This document shows positions 10,293 through 19,817 of a stretch of DNA of 24,495 nucleotides, piece after piece. The first letter of the stretch is position 1; every line of letters begins with the position of its first letter. The DNA lies in NCBI GenBank assembly GCA_016987375.1, contig PJRA01000498.1, forward strand, positions 344,632 to 369,126, given 5' to 3'. A program made the position numbers and the translations under genes. The DNA comes from Brachionus koreanus (Eukaryota > Rotifera > Eurotatoria > Ploima > Brachionidae). Below the pieces are notes generated by a model, which was given only the letters and a program-made list of their open reading frames with translations, searched no databases and was not told the DNA's origin.

Positions 10293-10529
10293 TTATTTCG
10301 TTGAATCAGTTTTACTAGGCTTAGAAGATTCAATAGAGGCAAAATAACTTTTATACATATCTATTTTGTTTGTTTGGAAATTATATGATGGACAAAATTT
10401 TTGAATAAAATCTAATTCTCTTTCAGAATTTACAAGGTGTTTGAGGGTGTGTCGGAATAAATCAAAAGTGTGTAATGGTGTGCGGTAAACCGAAAAAATA
10501 AACGAAGATATATCATAGGAGATTTTTTC
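10293..10529 (-). CDS. Hidden 3'-terminal exon of an unrecognised gene
   Basis: A clean 79-codon frame ends in TAA at 10293 and begins directly after a textbook acceptor, a pyrimidine-rich tract followed by TTTTAG at about 10530. It starts EKISYDISSFIFSVYRTPLH and ends FASIESSKPSKTDSTK. It has no ATG at its start, so it would be missed by ATG-based ORF finding. The content (PLHTFDLFRHTLKHLV, then ERELDFIQKFCPSYNF) looks like real globular protein with a polar tail. Upstream exons should lie at higher coordinates. A candidate stretch at about 10690-10800 reads LYCSEQASLVYSPLLIKSLR on the minus strand, but I could not connect the two with a convincing donor. I do not recognise the family. Confidence 0.45.
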   Translation of the reverse strand, partial: EKISYDISSFIFSVYRTPLHTFDLFRHTLKHLVNSERELDFIQKFCPSYNFQTNKIDMYKSYFASIESSKPSKTDSTK

Positions 10530-10910
10530 CTAAAAGAAAAAAAAACATGATTTTATGAAAGAGCAGGTCCAGATTAATAATAAAAAACTTAAAAATATAG
10601 AAAAAAAAATTTTCAATTTAGCCTTTAAAACCAGTATGTGTTTTTTAAAAAAAGTTGGTGTGTGTGTTTTAAAGGTATCCGTTTTCAGTGAACAAAATTT
10701 TATTTGTTTTAAAATGCGATTTTGATTTCTTTAACATTCCGTAAGGATTTTATCAAAAGGGGACTATAAACAAGACTTGCTTGTTCGGAACAGTATAAAA
10801 TAAAAAATAATCTATTCTTTAGTTTTCTATTTTTTAAAGTAATTTTCATTCAACATATTACTCAGCATATCATTCCTTTTGGTCGTCTAAATTAAAAATT
10901 ATTTAAAAAA

Positions 10911-11300
10911 ATTTAATTTTCGTAATTTTATTCTGCTATATTTTAATAAATTAAAATTAATTTCTGATAAAAAAATTATTTTTGCTAATGAGAAGCAAAT
11001 TAATCAATTAAATTTCAAGGTTAATCAACAGACTAGTATTCATGTCATTACTGACCCATCAACACTTTATTTATTTGATTTAAAAAAAAATAATAATTTT
11101 TTAGAAAGTAAAACATTGAAACATTTAAATTAAATTTTTTGAATTTTTTTTTTCAAAATCTTTTTAAAATTAAATTGATATAGAAAGCCTGAATGTTGAA
11201 ACAAATTTAATTTAATTTCGTAATTTTATTTTGCTATATTTTAATAAATTAAAAATAATTTCTGAAAAAAAAATTATTTTTGCTAATGAGAAACAAATTA
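10911..11300 (+). repeat. Direct repeat pair, about 90 bp each
   Basis: Copy A (about 10911-11002) and copy B (about 11210-11300) share the same order of sequence with only a few differences, from TTTCGTAATTTTATT through TTTTTGCTAATGAGAA. Both translate in the same frame to a shared peptide (ILLYFNKLK ... IIFANEKQI). After the repeat they diverge: copy A continues into QTSIHVITDPSTLYLFD and stops at 11131, while copy B hits a stop after a few codons. This suggests a duplicated coding segment. Confidence 0.6.
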
Positions 11301-11313
11301 AGTTAAGAGTAAA

Positions 11314-11511
11314 ATGCCATCAATCGTCATTAAAGTAATGTCTCGGGACAATTGCCGCAATTTAGCTAGTCAATACTCTTTCAAATATAAAAACAATAAG
11401 TTTATCAGTCCCATGATTGAAATAATCATCAAACAAAATAATCGATACACATGCCATAGCAAATTACTAACAATTCAAAATCAATTAGAAAAAAGTCCCA
11501 AGAGTGTGTAA
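11314..11511 (+). CDS. Short ORF of 65 aa, uncertain
   Basis: Begins 14 bp after copy B of the direct repeat and reads MPSIVIKVMSRDNCRNLAS onward; basic, with two cysteines and no recognised domain. The repeat frame runs into this region shifted by one base, so it may be the tail of a longer, frameshifted coding sequence rather than an independent gene. Confidence 0.25.
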   Translation: MPSIVIKVMSRDNCRNLASQYSFKYKNNKFISPMIEIIIKQNNRYTCHSKLLTIQNQLEKSPKSV

Positions 11512-11681
11512 TTTAAACTTGGTCGTACGACCAAAAAAAAATAAACAAAAAACAAGCATAAGTCAAGATTTCAGCAACAAAAAAATTTATTTTTTACAAA
11601 TTAAAAATTCTTTAATTTTATTACTTTTAATAAATTAATAATAAAAAAAATTCAAACTGACAAAAATAACACTTGTTTCTG

Positions 11682-13186
11682 TCAATAAGTGTTGGAAAAA
11701 TTTTGATAGTGATAAAATGCATCTTGATAATTATCTTGGCTAGCATAGAATTGATCTTGAATATTTAGTTGAAAGCCAACTTGACTAGTTGCATAATCGT
11801 CCAAATAGGCGCATTCTGGCTGACCATTTGACTGATAATATGAATAAGCGTCCAAAAACTGACTCTGATAATCGACATAATTTAATTGCTCATTTTTAGC
11901 TTGATTATTTTCGCTATACAACTGTTCACAATATTCAATATTTTGCCTAATTTGTTCATATTTTTTGTTTAATTTCAATTTTTTACTCAATGTATTCTTT
12001 GTTTCTTCTCTATTTTTGTGATCATCAGACAAATTTCTTTTCGCATAAACTCTATGCTCTCTGACAAAAACAAAATAATTTAAAATACTTCTAAACAATT
12101 TAAAATTAATTTCTCACTTTCTACCATGACCATTGTCTCGAAAGCCTTTGGCAAAAGGATTATTGTCTATTTTAAGCTGAGTAATCTTGATTAGAAAAAA
12201 AAAAATAAATAAAAATTTGAATTTGAAAGAAAAAGAAAAAATTCAATTAGTACTAATTCATTTTGATAGGCAGTCACGGCTATGAAAACTGTTTCCTCAA
12301 ATACAAATGTATTGACTTGACTAAATTCCATGCTTTTTATATCATCTGTTTTGACTACATGCAGCCTTGGCTGATATTTGTGCATAGAATTGAGAATAAT
12401 CTTTAAAATAAAATTTTTTATTAATTAAAAAAAAAATAAAATTTTTTATTAATTAAAAAAAAAAAAAAATTTTTTTTTTTGATCCTATTTTACATGTCCA
12501 TTTTGATCCATTGCGTTGTTTGTAAGTTTCATTTTGTGAAACATGACACTTTGTTTCATCCATTGAACTCCAGAGGCAGGAGAGTCCGGATGAACATAAA
12601 ATCTGCCACCAGTATGAGGCTCAGCCTTGCCAGTGACATTCCATTCCGAGCTGTTGTACTTGTAGCGGTTGTCATCTGCCGGCACAATGTCCATGAGTAA
12701 AATGTACTTGGCATGCGGCTCTAGGCCCGATATGCTTATTTTAAATGTGGGAAACATTCTGCGGCCGCATTTAGTTATGATCATTTCGGTGCCAATGGAC
12801 GCAAATTGCATCCACAAGCTCCTGGTTTCTAGCTTAACCTGAATGTTTGGGTCCGAGCGATAGTGCTCCTGTTTAAACGAATTTTTGTACATTTCATTTG
12901 AAACCATTGCGCTTAACTGCTGCGCTCTGAGAGCGAAAGAGTCTGATTTTTTGGTCTTGAGTTCTTGCTTGAAGCTTGGCGTGCTGGACTCGACCGGGTC
13001 GGAGTCTGATGGCGAGCTCTCGGCATAGACCAGCTCCGAGTAGTAGCCCGGCTGGTAGTATGTGCATGTAGAGTAGAGTGAGTTGTCGTACGTACCGTCG
13101 CTGCCGTATGACAGCACCGAGTTGTTGTAGCAAAGTTGAAAGGCGTCGTCCGTGTACCAATAATTAGCGTTTTGAAGTGCTTCCAT
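11682..13186 (-). CDS. T-box transcription factor, 428 aa
   Basis: A nuclear DNA-binding developmental regulator. Exons are 12494-13186, 12254-12400, 12118-12185 and 11682-12060, with consistent GT-AG introns of 57-93 bp. The T-box spans roughly residues 116-303: [60 protein letters not shown], then [36 protein letters not shown] and [14 protein letters not shown]. The first piece contains the signature [15 protein letters not shown]. DIVPADD and [15 protein letters not shown] are closest to the Tbx2/3/4/5 group, but GKAEPH also recalls Tbx6, so I leave the subfamily open. It is not Brachyury. The N-terminus is Tyr/Ser-rich and the C-terminal 120 residues are Gln/Tyr/Asn-rich, probably activation or low-complexity regions. 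AATAAA occurs about 60 nt past the stop (minus strand, near 11617-11622). Exon 1 is clearly richer in G+C than its surroundings. Confidence 0.93.
12408..12465. repeat. Tandem 28-bp duplication in T-box intron 1
   Basis: The unit ATAAAATTTTTTATTAATTA plus a poly-A run occurs twice head to tail, starting at 12408 and 12436, inside the first intron. It looks like a slippage duplication and makes this the longest intron of the gene. Confidence 0.7.
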
Positions 13187-14371
13187 TGCTATTTCAAGTT
13201 TCTTAGAATTATTGTGCTAAGACAGTCTGTTTTTATACAATTTAGTATTCTAGGAGAGAATCGATCAGCCACTTAGATTTTTTTTCTATATGAAAATATT
13301 TTATTGGCTCAATGTAGAAATCAATTATACAAATTGGATTTGAGTATTTTTGTTTTAACGCTTTTTATTTAATTTAAAATGATATACATATATATATATA
13401 TATATAAATTAATTTTTATTTTGTTTTTAATATTTCAAATTGACATAGATCAGAAGATAGCTGAGTTAAAAGATTAAATTTAGAAGTTGCTAAACAAAAA
13501 CAGTCAAAGATGAAGGTGATGCACACGTCGACGAGCGGCTCTCGTAGTTTAATACGCTAATCTCTAGCAACAATAAAAGTAAACTAGTCTAAACATGTGC
13601 ATTTGTTGGGAATTCAAGTTAATTAAATACTAATTAGCATAAAACGATAATTAGTCTTTTGGAAATATCAATGAAAAAAAAATTTATTTATATTTTATTT
13701 ATTTTTTAAAATAGAATTAGTTCTAATAGCTTTTAAATTCTCTTTTTATTTTGGTTTTTTTAAAATTTGTTTTTTTAATTTTGACCAAAAAATTAAATTT
13801 ATTTTTATTTCTAGTTTGTTTTAATAAATAGTGTAATTTTAATCAATAATTTTAATTATTATTATTAGAAAAATAAATTCGGGAATTTTCCGGGACTTGC
13901 CCCAACGACAAAAGCCTTCTTTTCAGTCCCCTTGATAATGTTCGTTTTTTAGTATATCAACAAAAATTTAAAATAAAGTAATTTAGAAGTGTTTGAAAGT
14001 TTAAGATTAAATTTGTCTAATTGTACAATTAACATTTTTAATTTAACTTAGCCACAACAGATTAACTAAATTATATATATTTCAAATATTTAAAGAAAGA
14101 TACGAAAGTCATAGTTTTTTTTTATATTTAAATTTTATTCATAGTGAAAAATTTAGAAGAGAATATTCATCAAAAAATTTTGTTCTTAGTTTGTTTTGCT
14201 TTGATTCTTTAGCTGATTAGATTTTGATAAATTATTTCGTTTTATTACTTGATGATTTACCATTTGAGGATGATGTTCTAGTAAGTATTTGAAAGTCAAT
14301 TGTAAGTACATGAATAAATTTAGTTCGAAACTCGAACAAGTTTATCAACTACGAAGTTCAGTTCAAAAAAG
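13187..14371. other. Upstream region of the T-box gene
   Basis: Holds the TATA box, a (TA)n microsatellite at about 13382-13407, and islands of mixed composition at 13500-13640 and 13880-13930 that could be regulatory; the latter includes GGGAATTTTCC, which matches the Rel/NF-kB consensus by chance or design. No coding sequence was found. Confidence 0.4.
13230..13237 (-). promoter_or_regulatory. TATA box of the T-box gene
   Basis: On the minus strand TATAAAAA lies about 45-50 bp upstream of the ATG at 13186, in a short stretch of mixed composition. Transcription would then start near 13205, giving a very short 5' leader. This is inferred from position and consensus only. Confidence 0.45.
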
Positions 14372-15121
14372 CTGCTTAGTCCCTTCCTATTTTCATTCTG
14401 TTATTCAGTGATATTGCGAACACTTTTCCTTTTGATGTCAAAATTGTACTGTTTGCAGATGACCTATGCATTTGGGCATCCAAAGCCAGTAAGAGAGAAA
14501 TTCAAATGATTCTTCAAAAAGCAGTAAACAGAATCATTGAAAACTGTAAAAATGGGTAACCGGCTGTAGAACATTTATCCGAGCTGGGCTACGGGTAAAT
14601 TACGAATGAAAATAAAGATCGGGAACTAACAGATCACTATAAAATTAGACCCCAAGATCAATTACAATGAACATTTGAAATCTATCAACTCAAAACAAAT
14701 TTCCAAAATCAACCTAAACAGAAAAATTAAAAGCTTTAAGTGGGGATTGTCATTCAAATCAACAGGATTCTATATACTTCACTCATAAGATCATTATTCC
14801 ACTACTTTTTTGTAATATTTCAATCAAGTGCTCATGAGATAGAATCTGAAATAAAAAATCGGATCCTGAGAATCATCAAACATTTTTCACTAAAGATATC
14901 TAAGTATCAAAACAATCCACAAAGAGCTAAGAATCAGTATGATTGATGACAGAGCTACCAAACTTTTTTCAGAATTTATCTTCACCAAGAAAAACGGTGA
15001 ACTAATGGCCCGAGAGATACAGGAATTAGTGGTTCTAAGCTCGAATAGAAACAACCTAAAGTACAAAACCCCATTGAACTCAATCTTAATCACATCAAAT
15101 AATAATGTTAATTCAATATAA
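14372..15121 (+). mobile_element. Decayed LINE remnant (reverse transcriptase, 3' half)
   Basis: Consecutive frames, broken by frameshifts and stops, reproduce the C-terminal half of a Jockey/CR1-like reverse transcriptase. LSPFLF begins at 14372; 14404-14559 reads FSDIANTFPFDVKIVLFADD and continues LCIW, with the FADD catalytic motif. 14645-14788 reads LDPKINYNEHLKSIN and KWGLSFKST (thumb region). About 14759-14946 reads YTSLIRSLFHYFFVIFQSSA and ILRIIKHF; 14939-15121 reads DDRATKLFSEFIFTKKN. The order and spacing match the RT-to-thumb part of non-LTR elements. At least three frame changes are needed, so it is inactive. The 5' part is missing. Confidence 0.85.
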
Positions 15122-15270
15122 ATATTTATTAATTTTTTTTTTGATCAAATTCAAATTACATTCGAAACTGTCCTGAAAAACTTTTCCTAAATTATTTTTT
15201 AAATAAATGAATAAAAAAATAAGTCAGAGCTAAAAAAAAGAGTTTTTATTTGGAAGATTAGAGTTTTTCA

Positions 15271-15497
15271 TATAAAGTCATAAAGTCAAAGTTTTTTGTT
15301 GTTGTTGTTGAAACAAAAGTCAATTATCTTGACTTAAAAATTTGACTCAATATGATAATAAATTAAAATAATGATATTTGTTTTTTATTTTTATTTTTTA
15401 TTTATTTTTTAAATATATTTTCAAAATTAAAAATAAAGATTTCATGTCTAATTTTCACGACTTGACTTAAAATTAATATGATCTGACTTTTGCAAAA
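15271..15497. mobile_element. MITE-like element, copy 1
   Basis: The left end contains AAGTCATAAAGTCAAAGT and the right end GACTTTTGCA, the same end sequences as a second copy 1 kb away. The interior is AT-rich with scattered GACTT/AAGTC pentamers and a (GTT)4 run. There is no coding capacity. The terminal inverted arrangement suggests a small non-autonomous DNA transposon. Confidence 0.5.
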
Positions 15498-15779
15498 GTT
15501 TGTCGGCAGGTATTTTTGGATGTAAGAATTTCAAAATGACTGTGTATCGTATGCATGTTAATAATAAGCTCAGGTGTTTTTTTTCCAGCAGGTGTGATGG
15601 AAAAATGGGGAAGATGGTGCAGTTAGGTTTAATTCATTTCTTCCTGTATGATTAGTTTTAATTGATTAATATTGGACTTTTCTACATAAACAAATGAGAC
15701 GTCTGTTTTAATAGTATGATTTTTTGAATTTTTTTAGATCAAAGAAGCATATTGAGACCTAGTTAACAAATTTTGAATT

Positions 15780-16003
15780 TCAATTTTGTAATGTTAACCA
15801 GTTAAGTGAGTTGGTGATAAAATGGAGTCTTGTGGATCATCCGATTTGATGTCATAATATTGTGAGAAGACCTCTTGATATTTTACTTTTGAATTTGCTA
15901 ACTGAAATATAGTTTCTGATCCATTCTAATAGATAGAAATAGTTTGATTTTGTTTAATTTAAATAAAAGTCCATCATGGTATACATGATCAAATGCTTTT
16001 TCA
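15780..16003 (-). mobile_element. Decayed LINE remnant (reverse transcriptase core)
   Basis: The minus strand reads EKAFDHVYHDGLLFKLNKI (15946-16003), then WIRNYISVSKFKSKI, and in another frame DDPQDSILSPTHL (about 15812-15841). These correspond to the DLEKAFDxVxH, WIxNYLxxRxFxVK and GVPQGSxLSP blocks of a non-LTR reverse transcriptase, in the right order. Frameshifts and stops show it is dead. It is opposite in orientation to the 14.4-15.1 kb remnant, so the two are separate insertions. Remnants may extend down to about 15540. Confidence 0.75.
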
Positions 16004-16340
16004 ATTTAAAATATTACGGCTCAAAAATATTAAATTCAAAATTCAAAGAAAGCCTTGATTATTAGATATTTATGGTCATTGTAAATTGTCAAAAAATTTT
16101 TCACCACCAAGCAAAACCATCAAAGAAATAAATTTTGTATCAATCTGAAGCTAAATATTCTCACATTGACGACAAATTGGCCGACAATATCCATTGCCAC
16201 TACAATGTTTTGTTCGAAAAATCAAATATGCATCGATGGTTGGTGTGGAGAATATTCTATAAAAGTTTTTTTTATTTTTTTAACTCAATTTTACTTTATA
16301 TTTTATTAAGAAACAATATATTTAGTGATAATAACAGAGT

Positions 16341-16653
16341 TGTTCAAAAGTCATAAAGTCAAAGTCAAGTCAAGTCATTTGACTTTAAATTTTTTTTTTC
16401 TAAAAACTTTTAAAAAAACGAAAAAAAAAATTTAATTTTATCGAATAATTTAATCTTATTAATTTTGACATTAAATTTTTAAATCAAAATTTCAACTTAA
16501 ATAAAAATTTAATTAATACTGACTTTTTTTTAAAAAAAAATTTAAAGTCAAGTCAAATGACTTTTTTTTGAAAAAAAAATTTTCAAAGTCAAGTCACTGA
16601 CTTGACTTTGAAAAGACTTTAAAATGACTTTTTTTTTTTGACTTTTGCACAAG
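16341..16653. mobile_element. MITE-like element, copy 2, AAGTC-rich
   Basis: Left end TTGTTCAAAAGTCA pairs with right end TGACTTTTGCACAAG reversed (TTGTGCAAAAGTCA). Within it AAGTC and its complement GACTT recur a dozen or more times in inverted sets, such as CAAGTCACTGACTTG at about 16590, so the whole element can fold back on itself. It shares AAGTCATAAAGTCAAAGT with copy 1. No coding sequence. Confidence 0.6.
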
Positions 16654-16936
16654 TCTGGATAATAACGATTTTGTTTTTTGAAAAGAAAAAAAAATTAGTT
16701 GATAATTTTTGATTTAGTCAAAATTGTAGATCGACTTGATTACGAATTGTTATTATAAAAGAAATGAAAATTTATAAATAATGTTTCAAAGATAAGAAAA
16801 AAAATTATATTTGATTAAATATTAAAAAAAATTAACATTTTTACAAAATTTATTAGAATGTCTTCAAATATTTGTCTTTTATTTTCTTTGAAACTTTCTA
16901 TTTTTTTTTAACATCGCCTAAAAAGCGTTCATTGAA

Positions 16937-17151
16937 CTAATAAATAACTAAAAATAAAATTGTCTCGCTTTTAGCCTCTTCAACCAAAATTTTTTCATCT
17001 TTATTCTGCTCAAATAAACTTGATAACTCAATTTCACATTGTTCTCACTGAATTTTGTTAATACCAGAGCAAGATTTATAAATTTTAGATAAATTGTCTT
17101 CCGAAATACTTATTAATTCATGAAAATTGCCAAAATTTACATAAAATTTTT
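16937..17151 (-). pseudogene. Probable exon with one in-frame stop, unrecognised
   Basis: After an acceptor-like TTTTAAACAG the minus strand stays open for 35 codons (FYVNFGNFHELISISEDNL, SKIYKSCSGINKIQ), meets a TGA at 17045-17047, then continues in the same frame for another 36 codons (EQCEIELSSLFEQNKDEKIL, VEEAKSETILFLVIY) to TAG at 16937. The composition is protein-like on both sides of the stop. It could be a decayed terminal exon, or a real exon with a sequencing error. I do not recognise it. Confidence 0.35.
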
Positions 17152-17267
17152 CTGTTTAAAATAATTTTACGATTTATAAAAAAACACTTAAAATGCAAAT
17201 CAATTTTGGTTAAAAAATTTAAAAATTACATAAAATTTTTCTACATAATACAAATAATCTTTAATAG

Positions 17268-17391
17268 TTATCTGCCTAGATTTTTATGCATTGAGATTAA
17301 TCATTCCGAAATATTATGAAGGTTTAATTATTTCGAAAAATCTAATAAAATTTAGATTTTATTTTAAAAAGATAAAAATCTAGGTAGATAA
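17268..17391. repeat. Foldback element with 20-bp inverted ends
   Basis: TTATCTGCCTAGATTTTTAT at 17268-17287 matches the reverse complement of 17372-17391 at 19 of 20 bases, with 84 bp between. A second, inner inverted pair (AAATCTAA ... TTTAGATTT, about 17337-17361) sits in the interior. It looks like a tiny MITE or a structured RNA; no coding sequence. Confidence 0.6.
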
Positions 17392-18065
17392 GATAAAATT
17401 TTGTTCACAAATTAAAAAAAAACTAGAAATTTTTAATTTTATTTTTCAACTTGACTTCTTAAATGCTTCATGTGTTCAAAATAAAAAAAAATTTAATTAT
17501 TTTATTATTATTAAAACTTAAGAAATAAATTTATTTTTTAAATGGCAAAAAATTTTGAAAATAAGAAGCCTTTTCAAAATAGAATTCTTAGATTAATTAA
17601 ATTAAATTAAAAGCAAATTACTTTTTCCCTCATTTACTTTTTTAAATTAATTAACAGTCAATATCAATGAATGTTTAATTAATTAAAAAGTTAAAATAAA
17701 GGCAATAAATAATGGAATAAAACACGTCCCAAAACTTTTTTTTTTTTTTAAAAAGCTTTCATTCATTCATTTGTCTAGCATTTAATTTTAATTGAATTGA
17801 AATAAACCTGAAATATCATTAATTAAAATTTTTCAATTGTCGAGTCTAGAATAACCAGATTTAATAGTAAAAAATAAAAAAAAATTTTTAAGGCTTGATT
17901 TTAAAAAATAAATGCATTTAAAGCTCACATTTTAGTTTGTAAATAATTAAAAAAATGGAATGAAACTTTTGAAATAAAATTATAAAATAAAAAAATTTTG
18001 CCATTCCAAAAAAGCTTCTATTTTGCATTATTGTGCATTCTAAATAGCTTATTTCCGTCTCGGCT

Positions 18066-18164
18066 ATGGTGAAAAAATTTTCAACCATGAGAGCCAAAAG
18101 TTCTGCTTCTCAAGATAAAAATCAAGCAATTATGCAAAAAGAAAAAATGGCTTTGGCAAGTTAG
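18066..18164 (+). CDS. Very short ORF upstream of AHCY, 32 aa
   Basis: Reads MVKKFSTMRAKSSASQDKNQ onward, basic and polar, ending at TAG. A possible splice donor, A-GTTAGT, lies at the end (18159-18160), so it might be a first coding exon or an upstream ORF. No family recognised; chance is quite possible. Confidence 0.2.
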   Translation: MVKKFSTMRAKSSASQDKNQAIMQKEKMALAS

Positions 18165-18518
18165 TATAATGCTAAAGAAAATGAAAAATCCAGGCTATCA
18201 TGGTTTGATTTAAAATGCCAAGCTAAGCCAAAAAAACCATTTGAATGAAAAAAAATTTCAGTTTCAATTTCTAAACTGAACTAGCTAGTAGATTCATATC
18301 AACACATGAAAAAACGCTTTAGCATTAAATGTGCTTAAAAAGCATTTTTGCACACTAATTGCAACAATGTAATAATTTCAGCCACGTTTTTAAATCGACA
18401 ATTTTGCATTTAAATACCTTTCGATTTTAATACTAAAAAAATTAAAATTAAATTTAGAAAATTTGAAAATAATATTTAACAATTAAGTTAGTTAAAACTA
18501 AAAAAAAAATTAATCAAA

Positions 18519-19817
18519 ATGAGCAAACCAGCATACAAAGTAGCAGATATCAACTTGGCCGAATGGGGTCGTCGTGAGATCGAATTGTCCGAATACGAAA
18601 TGCCTGGCTTGATGGCCATGAGAAAGAAATATGGTCCAATGAAGATCTTAAAGGGAGCCCGTATTGCCGGCTGCTTGCACATGACCATTCAAACCGCTGT
18701 CTTGATCGAGACCCTTGTCGAACTAGGAGCCGAAGTTACCTGGTCAAGCTGCAACATTTTCTCCACCCAAGACCACGCCGCTGCCGCCATTGCCAAAGCC
18801 GGTATTCCAGTCTATGCCTGGAAAGGAGAGACCGAAGAAGAATACGAATGGTGCATTGAGCAAACCCTTATCTTTCCAGACGGTCAACCATTGAACATGA
18901 TTCTTGATGACGGTGGTGACTTGACCAATTTGGTTCACAAAAAATACCCACAATTTTTGCCCGGAATCAAAGGTGTTTCTGAAGAGACCACCACTGGTGT
19001 TCACAACTTGTACAAAATGTTGAAAGACAACAAACTTAAAATACCAGCCATCAATGTAAATGATTCAGTTACCAAGAGCAAATTTGACAATTTGTACGGC
19101 TGCAGAGAATCATTGATCGATGGTATTAAACGTGCCACTGATATCATGTTGGCTGGCAAAGTAGCCATTGTCGCTGGTTATGGTGATGTTGGCAAAGGAT
19201 GCGCCCATGCTTTGAAATCATTCGGTGCTAGAGTAATTGTCACCGAAATTGATCCCATCAATGCCTTGCAAGCTTCAATGGAAGGTTACGAAGTAACCAC
19301 CATGGATGAAGCTGCTCCAAAAGGTCGCATTTTTGTCACCACTACTGGATGCAAGAGCATCATCACTCCAGCTCATATGGAAAATATGCACGACAATGCC
19401 ATTTTGTGCAACATTGGTCACTTCGATTGCGAATTGGATGTTGACTGGTTGAACACCAACTGTGTCCAAAAAGTCACCATTAAACCACAAGTCGACAGAT
19501 ACAGACTAAAGAATGGTCGTCACTTGATCGTTTTGGCCGAAGGTAGATTGGTCAATTTGGGATGTGCTCATGGTCATCCAAGCTTTGTAATGAGCAATTC
19601 ATTCACCAATCAAGTGTTGGCTCAAATTGAATTGTGGACCAAGGCCGGTCAAATTCCACTTGGTGTTCACATTTTACCAAAGAAATTAGACGAAGAAGTA
19701 GCTGCTTCTCACTTGGACCATTTGGGTGTCAAGTTGACAAAACTCAACCAAGATCAAGCTGCCTATTTGGGCATTCCAGTCGAAGGTCCATTCAAACCAG
19801 ACCATTATCGTTATTAA
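18519..19817 (+). CDS. AHCY: Adenosylhomocysteinase, 432 aa, intronless
   Basis: A cytosolic enzyme that hydrolyses S-adenosylhomocysteine to adenosine and homocysteine with bound NAD, keeping methylation reactions going. The single exon gives the full eukaryotic length (432 aa) from the first ATG, preceded by AATCAAA, to TAA. Landmarks are [20 protein letters not shown] (N-terminal substrate domain), [45 protein letters not shown], the catalytic [20 protein letters not shown] with its Lys, Asp and Cys, the NAD-binding [49 protein letters not shown] and the C-terminal KPDHYRY. It lacks the short insertion seen in many bacterial and plant enzymes, so it is animal-type. Codon usage is much richer in G+C than the flanks, as for a highly expressed gene. 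All key residues appear present. Confidence 0.98.
   Translation: MSKPAYKVADINLAEWGRREIELSEYEMPGLMAMRKKYGPMKILKGARIAGCLHMTIQTAVLIETLVELGAEVTWSSCNIFSTQDHAAAAIAKAGIPVYAWKGETEEEYEWCIEQTLIFPDGQPLNMILDDGGDLTNLVHKKYPQFLPGIKGVSEETTTGVHNLYKMLKDNKLKIPAINVNDSVTKSKFDNLYGCRESLIDGIKRATDIMLAGKVAIVAGYGDVGKGCAHALKSFGARVIVTEIDPINALQASMEGYEVTTMDEAAPKGRIFVTTTGCKSIITPAHMENMHDNAILCNIGHFDCELDVDWLNTNCVQKVTIKPQVDRYRLKNGRHLIVLAEGRLVNLGCAHGHPSFVMSNSFTNQVLAQIELWTKAGQIPLGVHILPKKLDEEVAASHLDHLGVKLTKLNQDQAAYLGIPVEGPFKPDHYRY

Larger units (their letters stand above)
10530..11681. other. Spacer with partial exons and a direct repeat
   Basis: Between the hidden exon and the T-box gene. It holds a direct repeat with copies at about 10911-11002 and 11210-11300, one open frame without ATG at 10891-11133 (+), a 65-codon frame at 11314-11511 (+), and possible upstream exon material for the hidden minus-strand gene. 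The rest is AT-rich. Confidence 0.45.
16654..18518. other. AT-rich spacer upstream of adenosylhomocysteinase
   Basis: Contains the decayed exon at 16937-17151 (-), the foldback element at 17268-17391 and a short plus-strand frame at 18066-18164. The promoter of the downstream gene must lie toward the right end, but no clear TATA box is visible. Confidence 0.5.

Noticed and set aside
12479..12700. Plus-strand ORF over the T-box exon 1
   Set aside because: Antisense shadow of the conserved T-box domain.
12894..13160. Second minus-strand frame within T-box exon 1
   Set aside because: Overlaps the real frame in a G+C-rich exon and has no recognisable domain; long alternative frames are expected there.
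13382..13407. (TA)n run as a promoter element
   Set aside because: A simple microsatellite nearly 200 bp upstream of the T-box ATG; a better TATA box lies at 13230-13237.
16130..16290. EGF-like string HCSGNGYC on the minus strand and a 73-codon plus-strand ORF in the same place
   Set aside because: The EGF-like stretch is short, lacks the remaining cysteine spacing and soon meets a stop. The plus ORF ends in homopolymer-coded Phe/Leu and overlaps the MITE-like element. Neither is supported.
15540..16360. Possible CRISPR-like or satellite array from repeated GACTT/AAGTC words
   Set aside because: The repeats are short pentamers of irregular spacing in inverted sets and confined to two elements; no regular repeat-spacer structure.
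18744..19490. Minus-strand ORFs inside AHCY
   Set aside because: Antisense shadows of a strongly conserved coding sequence.
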